Below, in pieces: positions 28,861-37,559 of a stretch of DNA of 64,000 nucleotides (position 1 is the stretch's first letter; every line of letters starts with the position of its first letter). Source of the DNA: Epiperipatus broadwayi (Eukaryota > Onychophora > Udeonychophora > Euonychophora > Peripatidae); the NCBI GenBank assembly GCA_028023455.1, contig JAQFVV010012398.1, forward strand, positions 9,012,682 to 9,076,681, written 5' to 3'. The translations under genes were made by a program, and so were the position numbers. Below the pieces are notes generated by a model. The model saw only the letters and a list, made by a program, of their open reading frames with translations. It did not search any database and was not told the DNA's origin.

Positions 28861-29231
28861 ATTTCCTGTTTGGGTGGAGTGTGTCTCTCTTGGGAATTGT
28901 TATACTATTAAGATGGCGAAACTTCCCATTCTTTTTCTTGACCATAACAAGAGGGTTATTGTATGGGGATAAGCTATGCTCGATGGTGTCCCAATCTATC
29001 ATTTGTTTAATTTGCATTTCTATTTCTTCCTTATACTAGAAGGGAATTGGATACATCTTGGATTGAGCATAGGACTCCTCTTTGACCCATATCCAATGAG
29101 TATATCCTCTAATCTTACCGGGAGTGTTCGAAAATATATGAGAGTACTCTTCCAAGATTTCCTTCATATGGAGTCTGTGTCCAGGTTCTTGAAGATCTGC
29201 TTCTTGTACCTTTGTTGCGATTAAGGCTGGA

Positions 29232-29885
29232 TCAACTGGCAGAATGAGGCAACTTTATTTTCCCACATGTTGGATTATTGATTTCAAAATGGGTACTTTC
29301 ATTGTGTATCTGACAGGTCCTTTTGGAATAATCAATGATGCAGTGGTGTTGTTGCAGAAAGTCGGATCCTAGTACTATGTCATAAATTAGTCCTGACATT
29401 ATCAGGAATGGGTGCCCTATGTATGTTTTTCCAAAACCAATCTCTAACCACACCTGATAATTCTCACTTTACAGTTTTTTTTTCCATTTTGCTAGGGTTA
29501 ACATAATAGGGCAAGTCAGGAGTTGCATGAGGATGGTGTTGTCTTCCTTGAGAGTATTTACCCATATCCTCGATATTATTGATACCCGACTTCTGGAATC
29601 TAATAAAGCCTTCATGCTTTGGGATCCAACCCGTACTCCTATTGTAAGTGATACATTCATTGTTTCTCTCTCTTCATGGTCATCTTTCTCATGAATAATC
29701 ATATTCCTTGGGCTGATGCTGCCTGACATTAATTTTTCTTCTCTTTGGTTGTCATATTGATAACCAAGCTTTGAATCCTTCTCTTCTCTTGCCTTTTGAT
29801 TTCTCATAATGTCAGCTTCTTTGACTTGTGCTGCAATCCTTGAATTCAATATCCCATTGTCAAGGGATGTTAAAAATTTGGTCAT
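29232..29885 (-). pseudogene. Gypsy aspartic protease, inactive
   Basis: A 138-residue frame (29885-29469) contains 'VSLTIGVRVGSQSMKALLDS' followed by RSRVSIIS; the expected active-site triplet Asp-Ser/Thr-Gly reads Asp-Ser-Arg. A second frame (29453-29232) contains 'YDIVLGSDFLQQH', the second conserved protease block, and 'CIIDY'. Loss of the active-site Gly and a frame break near 29460 make it non-functional. In active elements this enzyme cleaves the gag-pol polyprotein. Confidence 0.8.
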
Positions 29886-30027
29886 TTCTATTATATCAGA
29901 AATTTGGTCATTTCTATTATATCAGGAATTTGACTGCAGAGCATCATCCTCTGCAACCAAGCAGGCATATTTTGTCTGTTGATATGAATGATTTGAGAAA
30001 TTGGAATAAGGATGTGCAGTGAGGGTT

Positions 30028-30487
30028 TTAAACTTGGCCACCTGCTGCAAAAAAAATTGTGTGAGTTTCTGGATGGTGAGCCTGGTATTTCTCGGTCATT
30101 AATGTATGTAGGATACCTTCCTGATAAACTTCTCCCCAAAAATTCTGCAATAGAATGGCCTTATACTCTTGAAATGTGGCAGGATGCCTTTGAATTGAAT
30201 GCCACCAACCCTTGGCCATGGCTTTTAAATAGTGGTTGGCAATAGCCATACACTCATTCTTCATTGGATTGGCTAAAACAAAACAATACTTGAAGACTCT
30301 CAAGATGTTCCTGTGGATTTGTATGAGACTCACCACTGAAAATCTGCAGATGCACAAACCATGCTATCTGTGATGATCTCTGGTAATTAATGTTGTTGTT
30401 GGGGTCCTTAGTCACCAGGTTACTTTGTTCTTCTCTGGCCTTTGCTGTTGAGGATGATCTGAGATTTAGATGATTTTCATCCTTCAT
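30028..30487 (-). pseudogene. Gypsy gag fragments
   Basis: Two overlapping frames: 30487-30254 begins MKDENHLNL and holds 'HLQIFSGESHTNPQEHLESL', and 30357-30028 holds 'AMAKGWWHSIQRHPATFQEY'. The F-x-G-x5-P...W(W)...F..F layout is the retrotransposon gag (capsid) signature. A frame change between about 30357 and 30254 splits the gene. Confidence 0.7.
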
Positions 30488-30499
30488 GATCTCATTCTG

Positions 30500-31107
30500 T
30501 TGATCCTTTTTTTCTTTATATATATATATTCAGAATGTTGGTTAAAATAAAATGTGGATCAAATTTTTTTGCTGATTTGGACTTAATAACTTTGCTTTTG
30601 ATTATGAAACTTTTTCTATTTATAATATTGGAAATGAACATCTCTCCCCCTCTCTTCAATTGCCTCCATTCCTACACAACCACAAACTCCCATTTCTTTA
30701 TTTAAACTGTCCCCTTTATGCTGCACTTATCTATTACTCACTGCTGACCACAGCTTAATTTTATTCCACTACACTCAGTTTGTCTTTTAAATTCCCTGTT
30801 GGTTGCTCTGCCATACCTGAAACAGACTAGAACAAAATATGATTATTACTTGACAAACATATGTATGTATGATACCCAGAGATACAGTCCATGAATATAC
30901 TAAAGTTGACTCTCTCTATATCCCAATTATCCAGGTTTGAATACAATTTGGTTGAATGACATGACCTTTAACACTTCCTGTTGGAACATTTATAAGGCAC
31001 CAGCCAACAGTACAATAAACACACATAATATTTAATAATATTCGCAAAATAGTATTCTATAAATACCTCCAATATTCTTAACTTTAAATTTGTCATACAT
31101 ATACAGT
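30500..31107. other. Unassigned stretch, may include the 5' LTR of the gypsy element
   Basis: 30640-30850 is less AT-rich and pyrimidine-rich (for example 'ctctccccctctcttcaatt' at 30640 onward). No direct repeat with 26.1-26.6 kb was found by eye. Confidence 0.3.
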
Positions 31108-31870
31108 ACACTACATTTATGTATACATACATTAATATATATACATGAACACATAATATCAATAAATCTATATCTAAGAGAAAAATATTTTTTTCCCTTT
31201 TTTTTTTTTTGAAAGAAACGTGAAATTGATTTATATATATAACTCATACATATAATGATTTATACATAATTTATACATATTCTTTTTTTTTTATATACAT
31301 ATATATTTTTTTGATTCTATACAAGCATAAATTTTTTCAGGGCCATGGCATTGATCAGAGCCCCACGAATGGGCATACATAATCCGGAAAATAAATCCAA
31401 TGTACCGAATGTTACACAGCGGTACAGAGACATGAGACTTGAACTAGAATTGTTGAGGATGGATCCCCGAATAAGATATATGAATTACACTACATTTATG
31501 TATACTTACATTAATATATATATACGTGAACACATAATATCAATAAATCTATATCTGAGAGAAAAATATTTTTTTCCCTTTTTTTTTTTTTTGAAAGAAA
31601 CGCGAAATTGATTTATATATATAACTCATATATATAATGATTTATACATAATTTATACATATTCTTTTTTTTTTTATATACATATATATTTTTTTGATTT
31701 TATACAAGCATAATTTTTTTCAGGGCCATGGCATTGATCAGAGCCCCACGAATGGGCATACATAATCCGGAAAATAAATTCAATGTACCGAATGTTACAC
31801 AGCGGTACAGAGACATGAGACTTGAACTAGAATTGTTGAGGATGGATCCCCGAATAAGATATATGAATTA
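31108..31870 (+). repeat. 379-bp tandem duplication containing an exon-like cassette
   Basis: Unit 1 (31108-31486) and unit 2 (31487-31870) are nearly identical with a 379-bp offset. Each holds AT-rich intron-like sequence, a T-rich tract ending TTTTTTCAG, and an exon-like segment starting GGCCATGGCATTGATC. Differences are a handful of substitutions and T-run length changes, so the duplication is recent. Unit 2 continues into the AT-rich tail shared with 24.0 kb; unit 1 was cut at the junction. Confidence 0.92.
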
Positions 31871-31890
31871 TAATAATACATAATTATATA
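31719..31890 (+). CDS. Exon-like cassette, unit 2 (possible terminal exon)
   Basis: After the acceptor-like TTTTTTCAG (boundary about 31722/31723) an open frame encodes about 53 residues starting AMALIRAPRMGIHNPENK and including 'QRYRDMRLELELLRMD', then 'PRIRYMNYNNT' and a stop near 31882. AATAAA follows near 31918. GC content and charged amino-acid composition look coding, unlike the flanks. Unit 1 (31340-31490) encodes the same residues with one Ser/Phe difference, then runs on into unit 2's AT-rich lead. No protein family is recognised. Either a real terminal exon that has been copied, or an exon captured by a repeat. Confidence 0.4.
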
Positions 31891-31996
31891 AAATCTTTTT
31901 ATATTTAAAAACTAACCAAAATAAAGATTCGAATTCTGGATTGGAATTTTAATGTGTTTTAATATCAAACTAGCGTGAATACAATGTATATCTGCA
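31871..31996 (+). repeat. AT-rich tail shared with 24.05-24.18 kb
   Basis: 'aaaactaaccaaaataaaga' and the following sequence through 'atatcaaactagc.tgaatac' are nearly identical to 24060-24178. The homology is therefore at DNA level beyond the open frame. Confidence 0.8.
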
Positions 31997-31997
31997 A

Positions 31998-32250
31998 CAT
32001 GACCCATTACTCTCACCATCTCATATTGCTGACCCACCTTCAAACGTTGAAAAGACAAATAATCACCAATATAATCTAGACCAACTGACGATTGGTTTAG
32101 CATGAAACATGTATATTGGTGATTATTTATCTTTTCAACATGTGTGTGATCAGGCGGGTCAGCAATATGAGATGGCACTGAGAGTAGTGGGTCATGTGAA
32201 AGTCTGAGTTCGAATCCCGCATATATTACATATATAAATGCAGGTTTAAG
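31998..32250 (+). repeat. Hairpin repeat with B-box-like end
   Basis: The left arm 31998-32073 pairs with 32112-32196: 'catgacccattactctcacc' with 'agagtagtgggtcatg', and 'aatcaccaatata' with 'tatattggtgatt'. The loop contains 'ccaactgacgattggtttag'. Distal to the right arm is GAGTTCGAATCCCGC, a near-perfect B-box-like sequence. It is the same family as 9.85, 35.6/36.1 and 54.5 kb. Function unknown. Confidence 0.75.
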
Positions 32251-32365
32251 CCTGTACAATGTATTAAACGCTGCAACATAAAAGTTTGTAATATATATAA
32301 ATCCTTGCTTTTTTTTTATTGGTGTAATTAAAAAAACAAAGATTTTATTTATAATCCGTTAAATA

Positions 32366-32445
32366 TCTTTTTTTTTTTTATTAAGGAAAATACATGTACA
32401 ATTACAATATAAATCTTGTTGGTATAGATTAGCACAATGTCAAAC
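32366..32445 (-). mobile_element. Second, very short copy of the LINE 3' end
   Basis: On the minus strand, 'taccaacaagatttatattg', 'taattgta', 'gtattttccttaataaa' and poly(A) match 6569-6633. About 80 bp remain. It is inserted into the hAT-like sequence to its right, with no clear TSD seen. Confidence 0.8.
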
Positions 32446-33440
32446 TATAATGGAAGAAAAGTTTCGTGTCAGCGATTCTTTCACTTCACTTTTACATCCT
32501 GGCATCACAACAGTGCCATCACATGCTTCCAAAATTAAATATTTTTTTAAATATTATTCTGTCATCCCATAAAATTCAAGACATTGGAGTAAGGACTCAA
32601 ATATTCCTTTTTCTGTTACATTTTCAAGTTTGATCAAGTCTTGCAACACTTTCGATACACTATCGAACAAACACAATAAGGGTGTTTTTGTTTTTTTTTG
32701 CTTATGGTAGTTGATTCATCAATTATCAATGAAATTATATTTTTCTATTGAACAATTTCTTTGAATATATTTTTTTCTCATTTCATCACTTATATGAGTC
32801 ACAATATTAATGCATATGTTTGTTGAATGAAGAATGCAACCAATTTCAATTCCATTCAGTTCTTGCAGATCAATTTCACTTTTAAAAATAGAGAATGATT
32901 AATTTTCCTTTGCTACTTTATATGCAATTTGAAAAATTTTTGGTGATAATATATTTTTGTGAGATAATGATTTTAAAAACATATTTTCAATCTCTTTTTT
33001 TCCGGCTTCAAAAATAATTTTTGACACTGCTTTGTGTGCAGCAGATTCTTTGTGATCAAAATTTTTTTTTCAAAGTGTGCTCAATTGTAATTTCCTATTT
33101 TTCTCAGAATAGATAATTTCATTGTTGGCCCATTCTTTGGAAATTTTCATTCCCATCATGGCTTCATTTCCAAGAATTCTAACATTTCTGCAATGTGTGC
33201 AGTTAAATTTCATTTTATTTAAATTCAACCATTCAGTTTTTGAGCAAAAAACATTTTTTGATCCAATGACTAGAAAACCAGTCATTCATTTTGAGTTTGG
33301 TATTGCACCTCAAGATCCACTTGAGATAAATTCAGAAACATCAACTTGCATCAATATTTTCATATTTTCTGTTATCATTTTAGACTTTTTATTAGTACAA
33401 TCGATTGAGAAGTAATTGGAAATGCTTTTCATTTTTAAAC
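32446..33440 (-). pseudogene. hAT/KIAA1586-like transposase-derived sequence, broken
   Basis: The minus-strand frame 33285-33070 contains W-x-C zinc-finger-like 'FNCTHCRNVRILG' and 'MGMKISKEWANNEI'. Downstream broken frames read 'IISLIIDESTTISKNK' (about 32740-32690), 'DLIKLENVTEKGIFESLLQC' (about 32640-32580), and an 'EACDGTVVMPGCKSEVKESL' block (about 32520-32470). This order (zinc finger, L-I-D-E-S-T, L.ENVT..GI..SL, CDGA.VM.G) is that of KIAA1586/ZNF862-like proteins derived from hAT transposases. The L-I-D-E-S-T Asp/Glu are present. Stops and the LINE tail truncate it before the hAT dimerisation region. Confidence 0.75.
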
Positions 33441-33449
33441 TTGGGGTAA

Positions 33450-34283
33450 ACTTTCAGTCTAAAAAATAAATAAAATAAAAATAACAACATTAAATTTATG
33501 TAAAAATAAAAAAATTAAATATTCCACATATTGTCAATCGCTATACAGATGAATTCAATCATAAACATCAGACATTACTGGCTACACATGCTTCATTGTA
33601 ATAAGTCATTGAACCACGAGTAGCCAAGGGAATGTGGATGAGTCCACTTCTCACTATATGAGAGTGCCAATTACAAATCCATCCATATTTCATCTGATTC
33701 ATAAGACATCATATTTTTTATTTATTCGAATTATATGTATATGGATTGTAATTATGTATAAGCAATACCGTTTCATCTAATTATATTTGAAACATTAAAA
33801 ATACACTAAAAAATGCTGGAATGCCATTCCACACCATGTTATATGACAAAAAAAGGCCTGTATAAATGTAATCCATAACTATAATTCAAAAACTATCCTA
33901 AACAATTTCATCACTTTATTATCTCAAAGCAAATTTTCTGATCTTATAAAATCAGAAGTTATCTGCAATTCACCAAGTTTCCTTTAGTCATAACTAAATT
34001 AATAATCTTTTATTCTGCTTTGACATTATAATCACAGAAAACTTCTACAGTCATCATTTTTCTTTTATTTGTTGATTTATTCATTTTATCCATTTTGCCA
34101 AATTGTTATATTAGCAATGTGTGTTGATAAACTCAACCATATCCTGTACACTTCAAACTATTATAACTATAGTAGTTTATCTCAAACTTAATTACATTAT
34201 AATACAAATTTTCTCCAATTGCTTAAACTAAAATTATTCTTAATTATTTATTATTTAGTTACATCTAGATGTCCTTCATCTTG
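33450..34283. other. AT-rich non-coding stretch
   Basis: No supported feature. 33540-33700 is less AT-rich but shows no recognisable element. Confidence 0.4.
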
Positions 34284-34413
34284 ATGTAGTATTTTTTTTT
34301 TAAGTGTCATAGCATCGGCCGGGACACGAACCCGCAACCCGGGCAACTGCCTGCAAGTGCAAGGCAGTCACGCTGACCTCTCGACCACCAATGCAAGACA
34401 ATGTAGTATTTTT
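34284..34413 (-). repeat. tRNA-derived SINE with 13-bp TSD
   Basis: On the minus strand the body (34400-34297) reads as a tRNA-like head: 'tggtggtcgagaggtcagcg' (A-box region), a hairpin 'actgccttgcacttgcaggc', GCGGGTTCGTGTCCCGGCC (B box/T-arm), then 'gatgctatgacactt' and an A-tail. TSDs ATGTAGTATTTTT flank it at 34284-34296 and 34401-34413. Same family as 50.1 kb and, diverged, 49.6 kb. Confidence 0.88.
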
Positions 34414-35578
34414 ACAATTCTTTTTCATTACCAGCAGCAAAGCTAATTATAAATATGTATAGTTATTCTAATATAATTTGCATGTATGAGGATTTTTCAG
34501 ATTTTCAAAATAGATCTTTTATCCACTTGTTTGAATCCAAACTTTGTTAAAATATATAAATAAACATTGATTTAACAATCTATAGTTTTATTTAAATGTA
34601 AATTCTATATTCTTTACAATTCATTTCATTAATAACAATATCAAATAATAAAATATAATATAGTGTAAAATTAAAGACCACTTCAGAATTTTGTTTCAAT
34701 AAAAGAAGTTTTAAAATAGATATTCCAATTAATTGCATATTACCTAAATTACTGTGAAAAATGCATCCAATCTGCCAATAGGATCCCCAAATAGCAGATC
34801 ACGTAAAAACCTTTACACATGAGAATTTCTTGCTAATAACCAATAAGAAGAGGTGTGTTATCATATGGGCAAAAAGGGCAATTGCCTAGAGCTTCCACCA
34901 ACTGGTGGTCACCAAAATCCCCAAATCAATATTCTATATGTTCTTCTTTGTAGTAAGAAATTGGAAATCTTTTAAAATCATTATCTTTGTCCATATCAGA
35001 AGATATTCAGAAAACAACAATTAATTTTTTGATATATCTTCTGCAGTGATGAAGTGATTACAGGAAATAAAATTTATGTGTGACTGATAAGACAATTGCA
35101 AAAATGGCAAACAATAAATAATTTATTATTTATCTTATTTAATAAAAAGACAAAGAACTAGATTAGGTTTTTCTTGAACACATAATTTTTATTTAACATA
35201 TTTAGAAGAAAATCAAGTTCATTAAAAGATAGAAAGTAATTCTTTAAACCACAATCAACACTTATTAATTAAAAACAAACAGAGATGTAAACCTTTTTTA
35301 CCTTTGTTCCTAATTATGATTAATTTGAACTCAAAGGCTAAAAAATGCATTCAGTGTAAATTATTTATATCCCTAGTTATTTTCTCTCTGCCCAAAGGCT
35401 TTTCAAAATAATATTTTAGACCAGAGCAGCCTATATAAATAGTTCCCCTAGATTTGGTTTGGAACATCAGGAAGTGAATTTCTCCTCAGGAGCAACTTCT
35501 TTGTTTGTCATTAGATGACACCCTACTCCACAAACAAAATAAAATCAATAATTATAATCACTAAACAAAAAAAACACA
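34414..35578. other. AT-rich non-coding stretch
   Basis: No supported gene. 34840-34930 is less AT-rich ('gggcaaaaagggcaattgcc') but unassigned. Confidence 0.4.
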
Positions 35579-36215
35579 GACTTTCACACAACCCTCAACC
35601 ATCATGCTATCTCATACCACTAATACATTTTATCACACATGTTGAAAAGATAAATAATCACCAATATATGTATTTTGTGCTAAACCAGCACTCATCAGTT
35701 GGTCCAGATTATCATCTCCACACATATATACAATCAAAGCTCAGCTTATATTAAGTTAGCCAATTTTCATACTTTAAAGGACAGGAATCAAACTACTCCA
35801 CCCCACAACTCTTCAACTGTCCATTTCCTTGAAAATCTGATGATGGAATGCTCAAATCCCACCTTAGTACCAACCTTCTCATCCTATCTATGTTTGCCAC
35901 AAATCACTCTAACCTCCTCATGTACAAGACATAGTCTATTTTCATACATATACCAGGGATGGGGAAATGCATGGCTGAAGAGTCATGGCAGGAATAGTTT
36001 GAAGCCTGTCTATTAAAGTAGGAATAATGATTATCTTAATATAAGCTAAGATTTGATTGTATATGTATGGAGATGATAATCTGAACCAACTGATGAGTGT
36101 GGTTTAGCATGAAATACATATATTGGTTATTTATCTTTTCAACATCAAGTGTATCAGCAGTATGAGATAGCATGATGGTTGAGGGTCTGAACCCCCTATA
36201 TATTACATATATAAG
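35579..36215. repeat. Head-to-head inverted pair of the B-box hairpin repeat
   Basis: 35579-35820 (minus orientation) and 35968-36200 (plus) are imperfect reverse complements. Paired landmarks include 'cctcaaccatcatgctatct' with 'agatagcatgatggttgagg', 'gttgaaaagataaata' with 'tatttatcttttcaac', and 'actcatcagttgg' with 'ccaactgatgagt'. The central spacer of about 145 bp contains 'aatctgatgatgga', the 5' end of the left copy. Open frames in it (35515-35754 and 35699-36016) are incidental. Confidence 0.8.
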
Positions 36216-36439
36216 TGCAGGTATGAAAAAGCCTGTTCTGTAGAAAAAAATTCATATTTTAAACAAGGAACTTATATAACTAAAAAAAACTACCGCCCTC
36301 TATTTAATCTAGTGCTTTGGTAACTAAAACGCAAAATAACAATTTAACCAGAAAATTTCATTACATTTAATATTTAATAATATTAAATTATAAAAACAAC
36401 TTTACATATATATTTAAGGCTATAATATTAATACTGTGC

Positions 36440-37176
36440 CTTGAAAGTTTAATTTGCCACTGGAGGAACCTCTGCAAATCTTCACACAAGATTACAACTT
36501 TATAAAGATAAGAGCGGCCACTCTTATCTTCAAGCTACTTTTTAATTATACTGGCAAATCTAAAGCATTTTGCCTTGAGGGTGTGAAGCTGTTAAAATGT
36601 TCACTAATTAAGTCCACAATTTCTACTAAACACTAACATTCACAAAATCTTCCAAAATACGTGTTAATGTTGAGTTCTTGTAGTTAGAAATATTTTGAAA
36701 CAATGTAAAGTTGTAAATGTTAATTTATTAAGTGCATGGTCAACACATAAGTATTAAGTAGTATTAGGTAAGTATTAAGTAATATTAAGGTTAAAGCCTT
36801 AAATATATATATATATGTGCTGACCATGTGCTTAATAAATTAATATTCACAACTTTACATTGTTTTAAAATATTTCTAACTACAAGATCTCAACATTAAC
36901 GCATTGTATTTCAGAAGATTTCATGAACATTAAGTGTTTAATAGAAATTGTGGCCTTAATTGCTGAAGAGTTTTACAGCTTCACAATCTCAAATCAAAAT
37001 GCTTTGGATTCGCCTATATAATTAGAAAGCAGGTTGAAGGCAAGAGTGGCTGCTCTTATCTTTATAAAGTCATAATCTTATGTGAAAATTGGCAGAGGTC
37101 CCTCTAATGGAAAATTGAACTCTTAAATATATAAGTACTTACATGCTGACCATGCACTTAATAAATTAATATTTAC
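36440..37176. repeat. Long inverted repeat (about 330/300-bp arms) plus direct tail copy
   Basis: The left arm (about 36451-36775) and right arm (about 36815-37124) pair: 'tttataaagataagagcggc' with 'gctgctcttatctttataaa', 'gttagaaatatttt' with 'aaaatatttctaac', and 'tttattaagtgcatggtca' with 'tgaccatgtgcttaataaa'. Beyond the right arm, 37126-37176 repeats directly the start of that arm (block 'gctgaccatg.acttaataaa'). The outer part of the arm also recurs at 52035-52205. Confidence 0.8.
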
Positions 37177-37486
37177 AACATCAACTTTATTGAAATTTTC
37201 CATATTACATCTGCAGTTTTTTTACAATACTTTATATATAGATTGTGTGCATAATCCACGTATATACAATACATACATATATAAATACTTCTATAATCTT
37301 TTGTAACCCAATATAGAACATAATTCACTATAAAGGAAAGATTTAAAATATTATGAATTAACTATAGCTTAGCACTGCTTTCAACAGAGCCGGTCATATT
37401 CATAGCACTAAATAAAGTCAAATTTGTAAGTGAAGGAGAGGAAGCAGAAAACAAATATATAAAAAAGGTGATTGATATTTAAATTG

Positions 37487-37540
37487 ATAGATTTACATAT
37501 TCCACTTGTTTTATCATGCAAGTGGAATATGTAAATCTAT
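37487..37540. repeat. Perfect 22-bp hairpin, 10-nt loop
   Basis: 37487-37508 (begins ATAGATTTACATATTCC) is the exact reverse complement of 37519-37540, with a 10-nt loop 37509-37518. Pairing extends outward by two G-T wobbles. Could be a foldback remnant or a small structured RNA. Confidence 0.85.
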
Positions 37541-37559
37541 TGGCTACCCAAGCTTACAC

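Larger units (their letters stand above)
26640..30490 (-). mobile_element. Ty3/gypsy LTR retrotransposon, degenerate
   Basis: The minus strand carries in order gag (30487-30028), protease (29885-29232), reverse transcriptase (about 28860-28405), RNase H (about 28200-27960), and integrase with zinc-binding, core and GPY parts (27620-26640). The RT - RNase H - integrase order defines Ty3/gypsy. No envelope-like frame was seen. Frames are broken many times and at least three catalytic residues are replaced (see findings). The segment is much less AT-rich than its flanks, consistent with a foreign insertion. LTRs, primer-binding site and polypurine tract were not identified. Confidence 0.9.

Noticed and set aside
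26600-30600. LTRs of the gypsy element
   Set aside because: I looked for direct repeats between 26.1-26.6 and 30.5-31.1 kb and found none convincing by eye; a computed self-alignment is needed.
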